Below are positions 32,945 through 45,200 of a stretch of DNA of 64,000 nt, in pieces. The stretch comes from Platycnemis pennipes (Eukaryota > Arthropoda > Insecta > Odonata > Platycnemididae): the NCBI GenBank assembly GCA_933228895.1, contig OW121846.1:78814064-78878063 (forward strand), read 5' to 3'. Under the pieces are notes generated by a model. That model saw only the letters and a list, made by a program, of their open reading frames with translations. It was not told the DNA's origin and searched no databases. Position 1 is the stretch's first letter. The number at the start of each line of letters is the position of its first letter. A program made the translations under genes and the position numbers.

Positions 32945-35178
32945 TCTAATCTGCATCTACAACTACATCTATACGATACCCTGCAAGCCAACGCGAGGGT
33001 GTGTGGCAGGGGGTGAAGATCACCAGGCATGCACTACTAACATGCAAACTAGCAACTATATTGTCTCATGCAACTTGATTGTTAGTGTCTACAGTATTTA
33101 AGGGGTAAGACATGCATCATGCACTACAGAATACTCCAAAATATATCCCCTACCTACCCCTTTCCTATGCTGCCTATTCTGTTCTCGTATAGTACGGGGG
33201 AAAAATGCCATTTTGAATCTATCTGTACGACAATCTATCACTCTAATCTTATTTATCTGGTCGAATCTTGCATAATACGCTGGTGTTTTTAATATGTGCC
33301 TAACATCTTCAGTAAAGCTATCCGATTGAAATTTCTTCAACAGATTTTTATTCTGAACGTTAACCTACGCTCTGATAATGATCCTTACCCTAATTCTTGT
33401 ATTAATTCTGATAAACTACTCAACCTATCGTAACACCTTTTGACGAACCTAGCTGCTCTACGCTGCACACTGTCTAGTTCTCTGATCAAACCTAATTCAT
33501 TGGGATCCCATACACTGGTTACATACTCAAGGCCTAACTAGTGAAAAGTAGCATGGCTCTTTTGTCTTCTCATCACATTTCCCAAGTACTCTTTTTATAA
33601 ATCCTTGCTTTCTCTTCGCTCGGCCGAATATTTCCCGGATGTCTCTATCCCACGATAAATCTTTAGTGATTATTACAGCTAAACATCTTACGGTTTCAAC
33701 GTTTTCGATCTTCGTGTTATTAATTCTATGGGATCGCTTTATCGAATTATTCCTCCTCCAAAAATTGATAGCTACACAATTTTTAAGGTTGATTTCTAAC
33801 TACCATTTGTCGCACCACTCTTGAATTGCATCTAAATCCTTGCTAAGTGATTTCGTCTCCTCTTCGTTTGATATACCCCTGTACACCTTCGCATCGTCTG
33901 CAAAAAGTCGAAGTTTACTACTAACTACGGTACCCAAATCGTTTATGTATAAAAGATATTGAAGCGGACCTACTACGCTACCCTGGGGAACTCCCGATGT
34001 GATTTCGATTGTGTACGACATGATATCATCTATGACAACCCTCTGCTCTCGCCCACTTCAGAATTCTTTTACCCAACATACTACGTCTTTTTTTATACCA
34101 AAATTCTCTAACATCAAGATTAATTTGTCATGAGGAACCTTATCGAAAGCCTTTTTAAAATCTAAAAATATCGCATCAACTTCAGTACTGCTTTCGCCGT
34201 GGACTAAAACATCGTGTACGAATAAAGTTAATTGTGTCTCGCAAGATCTATCTTTCCGGAACCCATGCTGGCTGTTTATGAGTAATCCCTGACTATCCAA
34301 ATGCCCCATGATCGAACTGACTACTATGTGCTCAAATATCTTACAAGAGATTGACGTGAGTGAAATGGGTCTGTAGTTACTAGGTTCTTCCCTATCACCG
34401 CTTTTAAATATAGGTGTAACGTTAGCTACTTTCCAATCCTTGGGTACTGTGTGGTTCTTTAGTGTTTTATTGAATATTATTTCTAGATAGGGGGCTATTT
34501 CAGAAGCTAATGTTTTATATATTCTGGAAGGAATTAGATCGGGACCTGGTGATTTGTTTTTTCTTATGCTTTTTAACTGCTGCTCTATTCCGCGACATGA
34601 AATGTTTGTTTCGGGCATTTCCTCACTGAAAGTGTTCGGCGGTGGTTCCACTGCGTTTTGTGACGATGAGTTGAATACACTTTTGAAAGAAGGTGTTTAA
34701 AGTATTGGCTTTTTCTATACTGCTGGTGACTCTGATTCCTTTATCATTTTTAAGTGTGTGCACTGTGGACTTATTTTCCTGAAGCTCACTCACATATGAC
34801 CAAAACGCTTTAGGATTGCTATCTAAATATTCTCCTAACATCTTGCTCTTGAAATGTGATAACGCTTGCCGGCATGATTTCCTTGCTAATGCTCTCGATT
34901 TTTTTTAGTTTTGAACTAGCTCATTTTTTTCCTCTACCGATAGACCCCGTCCTGCATTTTTCATTTTAGCGTGGCATACCCTTTGTCGCTTTAGTGATTT
35001 CCTAACCTCCGCGTTATACCACCTTGGCTCTGTATTACCACTAATATATTTACTTGGTATGTATTTATGAACTGCGTTACGGGTGACCTCAAGAAATTCT
35101 CTCCACGAACCCTCTGTATTTAATCCTTTGCTTTGTTCGCTGAATACATTAAACGCCTCCCTTAATTCCTCTTTCATA
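32945..35178 (-). mobile_element. LINE family B, minus-strand copy, inactive
   Basis: Tail CATCTACAACTACATCTATA and hairpin lie at 32948-33015. Coding pieces on the minus strand: FKMAFFPRTIREQNRQH (33220), VPQGSVVGPLQYLLYIND then FADDAKVY (33990-33880), NKSPGPDLIPSRIYKT to FLDFKKAFDKVPHDK (34560-34130), KAFWSYVSELQENKST (34800), WYNAEVRKSLKRQRVCH (35010) and FNVFSEQSKGLNTEGS (35140). It is truncated at MKEELREAF, inside the linker upstream of RT. Multiple stops. The catalytic FADD is retained. Confidence 0.87.
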
Positions 35179-35186
35179 ACCGTCGC

Positions 35187-36181
35187 ATGACGTAGTAGTA
35201 TACAGGGAAATTCTATGCCCGAACGATAAAGAATATTTGAATATTGACCTACAAGCAATTGAAACTTGGTGTGATACATGGCAGTTAGAATTAAACTTTA
35301 AGAAATATCTTGTAATGAATTTTTGGAAAAAGAATAGCTCTCCTCCTACCACTTACAAAATAAGAAATATTGAATTAACAAACGTGGAATCTATTAAATA
35401 TTTTGGAATAAGACTGACAAATGATCTTTCCTGGGGTAAACACATTCGTGAAATAATGGGTCAAGCGAATCGCAAACTGGGTTTCATTAAAAGAGTATTG
35501 GGTAAATGTGACGATCATGTACGAGAAATCAGCTACTTTTCCCTTGTTAGACCTTATTTGGAATATGCTGCCAGTGTATGGGATCCCTACAAAATCGGTC
35601 TAAGTAATGAACTTGAACGTGTGCAGCGAAGATCGGCAAGATTTGTAAAGGGACGATACGATAATTATAATAGCGTAACCAGTCTATTAAATGAATTGAA
35701 ATGGGAATCATTGTCAGATCGCAGGTTGAAATTTAGACTTAATCTCTTCCACAAATTCCAAGGCAATATTTTCAGTGATGATGTTAAAAATATTTTACGA
35801 ACCCCAACTTACTATGGCAGACTGGACCATAATCATAAAGTTAGAGAAATTGATTGCCGAACTGACCGATTCAAAATGTCCTTTTTCCCTCGCACAATAA
35901 GAGATACGAATAACGGTAATTATGTCCTATCGGAGAGTAGCAATGAATAGCATTGGTAGCTGCATGTTGCTATGAGTACTTAAAGCTAACCCTACTAACA
36001 GAATGTTTTTGCATGTTTGCTTTGCAATTTCTATCTTTTTTAAATAGTGTAGTTCTGACTACTATATTAATACTATTCCATTTTTTTATGCATGATATGT
36101 AGTGCATGTTTGGTGAGCAATCACCCTCTGCCACACACCCTTGTGGTGGCTTGCAGGATATTATGTAGATAGATTTAGATG
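35187..36181 (+). mobile_element. LINE family A 3' half, plus strand
   Basis: It begins in the middle of the catalytic box (ATGACGTAGTAGTATACAGG equals DDVVVYRE). A 237-codon frame follows: NIDLQAIETWCDTWQLELNF, YFGIRLTNDLSWGKHIREIM, RKLGFIKRVLGKCDDHVREI, to TIRDTNNGNY. The 3' UTR has the hairpin at 36118-36160 and a GTAGATAGATTTAGATGTAG tail ending at about 36181, exactly where the inverted-repeat arm starts. Confidence 0.87.
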
Positions 36182-36665
36182 TAGCTTAATACGAGACAGC
36201 GGATCACCGAAACACCTATGACGCGTGACGTGGAGGACGGGTTCATTCAAAGCAACGTATCTGTTCATTGTGCCAATCTACTTATGCGTTTACTCTAAAC
36301 CAATATAATTAAGCCGTTTTCACTGCAATGGTACCGTTGTGAAGGGATACATCTCACTGAATACACCTCAGTCCTCTAGCATGTTAATTAGCGACCTCAT
36401 GGCATCCGTTTTAAAGCCAACAGTGAGGAGTTGAGTTAATAAAAGAAATTGCTCAACAAAAGTTTAAAGCAGCAATCAAGTACCATTACCACTGTATCCA
36501 AACAGCCAAATTAACTGAAAATGTATCTTTTAACGTAACTTACTTTTTTAAATTTAACTGTAGGAAATAATTATTTCAGAAAATAAAATTTTAGCTTAAA
36601 CAAGTTAGTTTTGACACTTCAACTTTCATCAGTTGATTATTTGGTAACTTTCCGAACTATGCCAT

Positions 36666-36841
36666 TTATATTGACCCGGCCGACTGCTTTGATCCCACTG
36701 TTGTCTCACCATAAATACCATTTGGTCCATCGGGCATGGGTGCAGTGGTAGTACCCTCACCACATGGTATGATAGTCTCTCCAGATCCCTTGACGAGTGT
36801 TTTAAAAAAATCTTGTGGGGTATCTCCTTGCTCCTTGGTAT
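36666..36841 (-). other. Left-arm counterpart of the possible terminal exon
   Basis: The frame is also open (TKEQGDTPQDFFKTLVKGSG to SKQSAGSI and stop) with several replacements. The acceptor has changed from TTAAG to TTAAC, so this copy may not be spliced. Confidence 0.3.
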
Positions 36842-37312
36842 GTTAAGGGGAAAAAGTTTGTTTCCTCATCTATAATCTCATTATTTTACAAGTTATGGGC
36901 TTTTTTGAGAGATCGTGAAATCGATCGGTTATAAATTTACTTTAGTGGAATAATTTTCATGAGATAAAACCCTGAAACATGAAAGTGGGTCCTATAAACA
37001 GGAGGGGTGAAATTCACTGCCAATTTTCTCTAGCTTTTACTCGTGTGTGTTCAGAATGGAGTTACTCCACCTGAAGTAGGTTATTTTTTCAATGTCTAAA
37101 ATTCTTAAATATACATTTCAGACAACGTAATAAACAAGTAACGATTTGCCTGAAAAAAAATCGTTCATTTTTTCTCTTTTAGTACAAATTAACTGGTGTT
37201 TATCTAATTACTTTATATTTATATTTACTCATCATCCAACCTCGATTCGATGCCTATTTTTACTCCTCAGTAGCACTGAATATACATAGGTACATGTACA
37301 TATTTGGTGATA

Positions 37313-37372
37313 TTCATCCCCCTGACACTCACCCTCACGGTGGATCGCAGGGTATTACGTAGACATAGAAGA
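37313..37372 (+). repeat. LINE-type 3' hairpin relic, left arm
   Basis: CCCCCTGACACTCACCCTCACGG-type hairpin (written in part: ACTCACCCTCACGGTGG) then ATCGCAGGGTATTACGTAGA. It is a diverged version of the LINE 3' end, lying just outside the lectin gene's poly(A) signal. Confidence 0.6.
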
Positions 37373-37424
37373 AGGGTGAAGAAATGACGGCGGAAAACAA
37401 TCAGATTAACCTTGAGCATGATAC

Positions 37425-37430
37425 TTTATT
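37425..37430 (-). terminator. Poly(A) signal AATAAA of left lectin gene
   Basis: Mirror of 46420-46425, on the minus strand. Confidence 0.65.
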
Positions 37431-37656
37431 GAAAAAAAACACTACATCGATTACATTTTTAACATGCTAACAAGGTGAACTAACTCTACAGAAATCAACA
37501 TGTAGGGAGCAGAATACATTCTTTATAAAATTCCCTTGATTGCCTTCTTCCTGACTCTTATACATATAAGTTGCTCAAAAACTGCAGATTTAAGTAGGTA
37601 AATCCGCAGAATCTTCATTGCCAATATCTCTTACATTTAAAAGAAACCAATGCCAC

Positions 37657-40600
37657 TCACAATGTTATTTGTACCATTACACTGGCATGGGTGGTTTTGC
37701 ATTTGCATTGCACGGGACAGCCGTCGTGGGCGGTGCCTCCGTTATCTCGACCCGAGACTGCAGTTAGTGTGAGTTCAGATGGCTTAAACTCAGTGCCTGG
37801 AAAAAGAAATATTGTTCGCTTACAGGGAGAAAATTATGGTGGGCGCACACACTCAGCTCTATTATATTTCTTTAATGATTCGCTTAAATATAAATTTTAT
37901 CTGCTAAAATATTTACGCTCATTGGCGCCGTTTGGAACGTTAATATTCATTATCATGATGAAATGCTATAAAATATGTAACATTCTGGTTCATTTTTAAG
38001 TAAACACTCCTGAAATCGTTTACTACGAGGTCTTTGTGCGTAATCGACCGGCAGCTGACTTTTGCACCCACTAAAATAATGTTTAACAATTTAAAAGTGG
38101 TCTATGGAAGAGTAGTTACCTTTTTTGCAAATAAATCCATTATGCATGCTGCAATTTTGTCCTGTTATAGTGATGTTGTAACTGTCGAGTGATTTGTACA
38201 ATGACAGACAGTCTCGGCTCAGAGGCTCGTATTTATTGGTCCAGGTAGAGGATCCATTTACACATTCCATGCAGGGTGTTGTGGGATCGTGTAGTTTCAC
38301 GTTTGGAAAAATTCGCTCAACATCCCCGTTGATCCACAAATGCCTTGAAGCTGCAAAAATGCATTGAAGAGCATTATTCAAAAGATTACATGCAGCTATT
38401 TAAACATATACGTATGCATCCATTTAAAAGATAAAATCGATCTAAAATTTAATTAAACTGAGGACAAGATGAGAAAGCTTGGTATAAAACATAAAGCAGG
38501 TGAAAAAGGTGGTAGAAACCCAGCTCACAGCACAAAACATTTTGGGTCGAATGGATCTTGAATCTGAGACATTCCAAACAACACTTTTATGTGCTCCTTT
38601 CCCATTAATAATTTTACCCTCAGTAAATTCATACATTTCAATACACCTTCGGACAGTTAAAACAAATTTCAATTATAAGAGAAAGGCTAGGGATATTATA
38701 TGCTAACCTTTCCTAAAAATATAATTTTTCCTTCAACTTACCATCAGTGAACGGTGGAAACGTCGATAGGATGAAGTTAATGAAATTAAAGTCTGTGGCA
38801 TTGCCCATCTCAGCAAGGTAGGCACCGGGTGACAATTCTTCACACAGTTCCTGTGCGACCGTCCAATTTACATTCCAGTTAGGATAGATGATAAATTCCA
38901 GATTATTCAGCTTGTAAGAGAGCCCGGCAGTAAGAGAATTTCTATCATCCGTGATCGAATATTTAGGCAGGTCTGACCGGCCCAAGGCATGTCCAAAATT
39001 GTTGGGCTCAGGTATTGAAGGTTCAGGAGTGGAGGATTCCGTTGTTGGCGGCGGCGCAGCTTTGAAGTCCCCAATTGGATTTTGTGTAGCGTCAGGAATG
39101 GAGGTCTCCGGTCTAGGGGGTTCGGTTGTTGGCGGCTGCTGCGTTTTGTCATCCACAATTGGTTTCTGTGAAACGTCAGGAATGGAGGTCTCCGGCCTAG
39201 GGGGTTCGGTTGTTGACGGCTGCTGAGTTTTGCCATCCACAATTGGTTTCGGTGTAGCGTCAGGAATGGAGGTCTCCGGCCTAGGGGGTTCGGTTGTTGG
39301 CGGCTGCTGAGTTTTGACATCCACAAAATGTTTCTGTTTTTCGTCAGGAATGGAGGTTTCCATCGCCTGGGATTTCGTTGGGGGCTGTTCATCTTTAATT
39401 TCCACAATTGGCAGTTTTGCTGTGTTAAATGATTCATAAGAATGAGTTTATGGTTAGAACATTTTATGAAGCCATAATAAACTGCATCAATCATTTATAG
39501 TGAAATTATTCTGTGGAATATATATTTTGCAACTAAAGGCATTATTTTCTCAACTACCTGGTCCACGCATTAACATATTTTCAACTCTCTTCATAATAAT
39601 CATCGAGTTTTCCAAGACATGTTTTGCACTCAATGTATTGTATCTTAAATTTCTCATGCTACTTATACTCACACGCCAAAATATCTTTTATTCAGATGAA
39701 GCAAGCTATAGCAAGTTACGTTACGCCGTACACACTCTCAATCCAAGCTACGACAAATATTTAACAATGATGCAGACAGCTGACGAAGGATGGAACCAAA
39801 ATTGCATCACTTCGGGAGAGATATTCAAATCAAACGAATCATTAAGATTCATATGGAAATGGAAAATTTATTGCTCTGGCGCAGGTATATAATGTCGCAT
39901 GAGATTGGAAACCTAATTCCACGAAACATGTTTTCCCTGCAGCCACTGATTCCGTACAACATTCTTATTGCACGCCATCATCCGGGCGTCTAAGACTAGA
40001 ATTTCTCATACCTGTTTGGCAGATGAATCCAATAGCCCGGGTGCAGTCACATCGTCGGAGTGGAAGGGCAGGATCGTAGTGGCCTGATAATTTCATGCAT
40101 TCGCAATCTACTCTTCGGTCTTTTAGTCCCGATGTTTCTCGACGTACCCGGTGCACCGGGCTCGTCTTTTGGGGATAATATAGATTTGGTATTTTTTCGC
40201 CATTGTTGTACATGCCATCAGTCCATAGATCTGAAACAATAATACATGAAGCGTTAAACGAAGTACTACACTGAATTCGGTTTTGCGATCAAATGTATTC
40301 AATGTGACGACCCTCTCTGGAAAACACGAATTTGATACTTTCTCTATATCACATGTGTGGCATTTCTAGCTTGCAAAATGAAAAACATGTAAGCACAATT
40401 CATGAAGCGGATGTTTGAGATTCCATTGTCATTGGGTTGCCAGGTTGTCTCCTCGAAATGTGAACGCCATGCCACGTATCAGTGAGACAATTTGTCTGTA
40501 CCTGCGAAAGCGTTCCCAAATAGGTATATCATTTTTTTTAAACAAATCCGTACCGCGTTTTATTCCAAGCTTTATGATGCTGTCGAGAAGTGACTTGAAC

Positions 40601-41595
40601 TGATCATAGTCAGTAGCCTTGTAAAGGTTACTTTCCGGAGCAATATTCAGGCAATATAGTTTCGCATAACACCAGTTTTCCCTGAAAGATGCGAAAATTT
40701 TGAAGGTGTAGCTCGGGTGATCGTCGATAGTGGTGACATCAGTAATGTTCTCAGGATGGTATTTGTGGTATCGGTCCTGCGCCATTTGCGTAGAGCATCC
40801 GGGAGGGGTTGAAGTGACCTGGGCAACGTCTTTGATGGGCACTGAAAAGAAAGTAGTTTCATTACTTCACACGTGGCTAAAAAACTTGATAGCAAGTGAC
40901 AATGATGAAGTAGGAAAAAATATTATGTGTTGTACCGTCATGTGTATTTCTCTCTTCTTCAATTCAAAACTCATGACAATATATGCACAATAAATCATAC
41001 GTATGTTGGTAAGGTGAGCCAAACGTGCTCTGAACCTTACAATTTTACTAGACGGGGTCAATAAGACACTTCACTTCACATGGAACGCGCGCGGTAAATA
41101 CAATTACTAGGTATATATTACAGAAGGCTGATCAGGAAGCCCTCATATTCGTGCAAACAGTTGGTAAGAAGAGGGAGTGTACTAGCTACAGAACGGAGAA
41201 AGTCATTACTCCTTTAGGAAACTGATTATGAATAACATGGAAATGAAATTCTTCGGGCATGTCTTAGTTAAAAGTATCATGCTCATTTGGTTCCAACGTG
41301 AAACGGGAGTTAAGGTGAAAGATGCAGCCAAGTTTAAAGATAGGGAACATCCAATGTAATGGTTGTTTGCGGAAACACATTTGAATGATATCCGACACGT
41401 GTAAAAAAATTCTTCATGATCACATTTGAATATGTTTATGACATTCTTGGTTTTCAACTGATTATGAAAGTAATGAAGCCGGGAGTTAAGGTGCAAACAA
41501 GAAATTCTCTGGAATTTTCTAAAGTTACACTCACCGTAATAGCCGGCGGTGAAAGCCAGAAGGCAGAAATATAACACGACTTGATTGACGTACAT
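37657..41595 (-). CDS. Secreted protein with two C-type lectin-like domains, left copy (6 exons)
   Basis: Mirror gene with exons (5' to 3') 41595-41535, 40841-40554, 40230-40012, 39419-38742, 38350-38120 and 37796-37657, the same phase-1 splice sites and 538 residues. By eye the protein differs from its twin by one residue, Ile for Leu in the NITITGQN stretch of CTLD2. An extra A in intron 2 (8 against 7) would shift the frame if the distal donor at about 40501 were used, so only the proximal donor keeps this copy intact. Linker repeat number is the same in both copies. The two genes diverge from the central spacer and could share upstream control. Confidence 0.8.
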
Positions 41596-41661
41596 CGTTG
41601 AGCATCGAACACTACGCAGGAGGACGAAACAGGTTATGAGTAAGCCCTCAGATTGCATGGC

Positions 41662-41668
41662 TTTTATA
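41662..41668 (-). promoter_or_regulatory. TATA box of left lectin gene
   Basis: TATAAAA on the minus strand, preceded by GAAAAG. A TCATAAC initiator-like site is about 30 bases downstream (A near 41637), giving a ~42-nt leader before the ATG at 41595. Confidence 0.7.
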
Positions 41669-41723
41669 CTTTTCATTATCACCCTCACCATCTTGTGCCC
41701 TCCAGTAAGTAATTTTTTCTTTC

Positions 41724-41795
41724 GTTTCTGTTTCATAGGGAAATGAACTATTCCGTCACTGCACGGAATAGTTCATTTCCGTATGAATCAGAAAC
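41724..41795. repeat. 32-bp-arm hairpin upstream of left lectin gene
   Basis: GTTTCTG...GAACTATTCCG is inverted across a short loop (CACTGC region) and ends CAGAAAC. It mirrors 42055-42126 but has three or more changes around the loop, so the stem is less perfect here. Confidence 0.7.
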
Positions 41796-41886
41796 AGGAA
41801 TACCTTATTCCGTGATACAACAGTTTATTTGTGTTTTTTTCTGGCAAATCATCAATTGACAAGTGCTTACACTTCCTGTTTTTCTA

Positions 41887-41963
41887 TTCTAAGAAACGAT
41901 AGGAACGTGAAGGTTCTTTTGTTGACGCATGTACAGTTTATGTCGCATACTCATAGTCAATGG
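41887..41963. other. 77-bp unique spacer at the centre of the inverted repeat
   Basis: Starts TTCTAAGAAACGATAGGAAC and ends TCATAGTCAATGG. No symmetry was found inside. The two lectin-gene promoters face away from it, each about 220-225 bp from the spacer. Confidence 0.85.
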
Positions 41964-42054
41964 TAGAAAAACAAGAAGTGTAAGCACTTGTCAATTGATG
42001 ATTTGCCAGAAAAAAACACAAATAAACTGTTGTATCACGGAATAAGGTATTCCT

Positions 42055-42126
42055 GTTTCTGATTCATACGGAAATGAACTATTCCGTACAGTAACGGAAT
42101 AGTTCATTTCCGTATGAAACAGAAAC
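42055..42126. repeat. 32-bp-arm hairpin upstream of right lectin gene
   Basis: Arms 42055-42086 and 42095-42126 match at 31 of 32 positions around the loop TACAGTAA. It lies about 55 bp upstream of the TATA box, so it could be a small inserted foldback element or a promoter-proximal structure. Confidence 0.8.
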
Positions 42127-42181
42127 GAAAGAAAAAATTACTTACTGGAGGGCACGAGATGGTGAGGGTGATAATGAAAAG

Positions 42182-42188
42182 TATAAAA
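42182..42188 (+). promoter_or_regulatory. TATA box of right lectin gene
   Basis: TATAAAA with a TCATAAC initiator-like site about 30 bases downstream (A near 42213). The ATG at 42255 follows. This placement argues against the earlier in-frame ATG at 42114, which would lie upstream of the promoter. Confidence 0.72.
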
Positions 42189-42254
42189 GCCATGCAATCT
42201 GAGGGCATACTCATAACCTGTTTCGTCCTCCTGCGAAGTGTTCGATGCTCAACG

Positions 42255-45200
42255 ATGTACGTCAATCAAGTCGTGTTATATTTCTGCCTTCTGGCTTTCA
42301 CCGCCGGCTATTACGGTGAGTGTAACTTTAGAAAATTCCAGAGAATTTCTTGTTTGCACCTTAACTCCCGGCTTCATTACTTTCATAATCAGTTGAAAAC
42401 CAAGAATGTCATAAACATATTCAAATGTGATCATGAAGACTTTTTTTACACGTGTCGGATATCATTCAAATGTGTTTCCGCAAACAACCATTACATTGGA
42501 TGTTCCCTATCTTTAAACTTGGCTGCATCTTTCACCTTAACTCCCGTATCACGTTGGAACCAAATGAGCATGATACTTTTAACTAAGACATGCCCGAAGA
42601 ATTTCATTTCCATGTTATTCATAATCAGTTTCCTAAAGGAGTAATGACTTTCTCCGTTCTGTAGCTAGTACACTCCCTCTTCTTACCAACTGTTTGCACG
42701 AATATGAGGGCTTCCTGATCAGCCTTCTGTAATATATACCTAGTAATTGTATTTACCGCGCGCGTTCCATGTGAAGTGAAGTGTCTTATTGACCCCGTCT
42801 AGTAAAATTGTAAGGTTCAGAGCACGTTTGGCTCACCTTACCAACATACGTATGATTTATTGTGCATATATTGTCATGAGTTTTGAATTGAAGAAGAGAG
42901 AAATACACATGACGGTACAACACATAATATTTTTTCCTGCTTCATCATTGTCACTTGCTATCAAGTTTTTTAGCCACGTGTGAAGTAATGAAACTACTTT
43001 CTTTTCAGTGCCCATCAAAGATGTTGCCCAGGTCACTTCAACCCCTCCCGGATGCTCTACGCAAATGGCGCAGGACCGATACCACAAATACCATCCTGAG
43101 AACATTACTGATGTCACCACTATCGACGATCACCCGAGCTACACCTTCAAAATTTTCGCATCTTTCAGGGAAAACTGGTGTTATGCGAAACTATATTGCC
43201 TGAATATTGCTCCGGAAAGTAACCTTTACAAGGCTACTGACTATGATCAGTTCAAGTCACTTCTCGACAGCATCATAAAGCTTGGAATAAAACGCGGTAC
43301 GGATTTGTTTAAAAAAATGATATACCTATTTGGGAACGCTTTCGCAGGTACAGACAAATTGTCTCACTGATACGTGGCATGGCGTTCACATTTCGAGGAG
43401 ACTACCTGGCAACCCAATGACAATGGAATCTCAAACAATCCGCTTCATGAATTGTGCTTACATGTTTTTCATTTTGCAAGCTAGAAATGCCACACATGTG
43501 ATATAGAGAAAGTATCAAATTCGTGTTTTCCAAAGAGGGTCGTCACATTGAATACATTTGATCGCAAAACCGAATTCAGTGTAGTACTTCGTTTAACGCT
43601 TCATGTATTATTGTTTCAGATCTATGGACTGATGGCATGTACAACAATGGCGAAAAAATACCAAATCTGTATTATCCCCAAAAGACGAGCCCGGTGCACC
43701 GGGTACGTCGAGAAACATCGGGACTAAAAGACCGAAGAGTAGATTGCGAATGCATGAAATTATCAGGCCACTACGATCCTGCCCTTCCACTCCGACGATG
43801 TGACTGCACCCGGGCTATTGGATTCATCTGCCAAACAGGTATGAGAAATTCTAGTCATAAACGCCCGGATGATGGCGTGCAATAAGAATGTTGTACGGAA
43901 TCAGTGGCTGCAGGGAAAACATGTTTCGTGGAATTAGGTTTCCAATCTCATGCGACATTATATACCTGCGCCAGAGCAATAAATTTTCCATTTCCATATG
44001 AATCTTAATGATTCGTTTGATTTGAATATCTCTCCCGAAGTGATGCAATTTTGGTTCCATCCTTCGTCAGCTGTCTGCATCATTGTTAAATATTTGTCGT
44101 AGCTTGGATTGAGAGTGTGTACGGCGTAACGTAACTTGCTATAGCTTGCTTCATCTGAATAAAAGATATTTTGGCGTGTGAGTATAAGTAGCATGAGAAA
44201 TTTAAGATACAATACATTGAGTGCAAAACATGTCTTGGAAAACTCGATGATTATTATGAAGAGAGTTGAAAATATGTTAATGCGTGGACCAGGTAGTTGA
44301 GAAAATAATGCCTTTAGTTGCAAAATATATATTCCACAGAATAATTTCACTATAAATGATTGATGCAGTTTATTATGGCTTCATAAAATGTTCTAACCAT
44401 AAACTCATTCTTATGAATCATTTAACACAGCAAAACTGCCAATTGTGGAAATTAAAGATGAACAGCCCCCAACGAAATCCCAGGCGATGGAAACCTCCAT
44501 TCCTGACGAAAAACAGAAACATTTTGTGGATGTCAAAACTCAGCAGCCGCCAACAACCGAACCCCCTAGGCCGGAGACCTCCATTCCTGACGCTACACCG
44601 AAACCAATTGTGGATGGCAAAACTCAGCAGCCGTCAACAACCGAACCCCCTAGGCCGGAGACCTCCATTCCTGACGTTTCACAGAAACCAATTGTGGATG
44701 ACAAAACGCAGCAGCCGCCAACAACCGAACCCCCTAGACCGGAGACCTCCATTCCTGACGCTACACAAAATCCAATTGGGGACTTCAAAGCTGCGCCGCC
44801 GCCAACAACGGAATCCTCCACTCCTGAACCTTCAATACCTGAGCCCAACAATTTTGGACATGCCTTGGGCCGGTCAGACCTGCCTAAATATTCGATCACG
44901 GATGATAGAAATTCTCTTACTGCCGGGCTCTCTTACAAGCTGAATAATCTGGAATTTATCATCTATCCTAACTGGAATGTAAATTGGACGGTCGCACAGG
45001 AACTGTGTGAAGAATTGTCACCCGGTGCCTACCTTGCTGAGATGGGCAATGCCACAGACTTTAATTTCATTAACTTCATCCTATCGACGTTTCCACCGTT
45101 CACTGATGGTAAGTTGAAGGAAAAATTATATTTTTAGGAAAGGTTAGCATATAATATCCCTAGCCTTTCTCTTATAATTGAAATTTGTTTTAACTGTCCG

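Larger units (their letters stand above)
36182..41886 (+). repeat. Left arm of large inverted repeat
   Basis: 5.7 kb that is the reverse complement of 41964-47671. Coordinates sum to 83850 across the lectin gene, with one compensated 1-nt pair of indels (an 8-A against 7-A run in intron 2, and AAACAATCC against AAACATCC), and to about 83852-83853 in the outer kilobase. The inner part is almost identical. The outer 1.2 kb is visibly diverged. Confidence 0.96.

Noticed and set aside
42114..42644. 176-codon frame starting MKQKRKKKLL as the lectin gene start
   Set aside because: Its first ATG lies upstream of the TATA box, and it reads through a good GTGAGT donor. The ATG at 42255 follows the TATA box and opens a signal peptide.
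43297..43380. Distal donor at 43348 extending lectin exon 2
   Set aside because: It is in frame only in the right arm. The 8-A run in the left arm would break the reading frame. The donor at 43297 keeps both genes intact and matches the CTLD2 length.
44356..44943. 195-codon frame MIDAVYYGF... over the linker exon
   Set aside because: Out-of-frame shadow of the repeat exon. Its regularity only reflects the 84-bp repeats.
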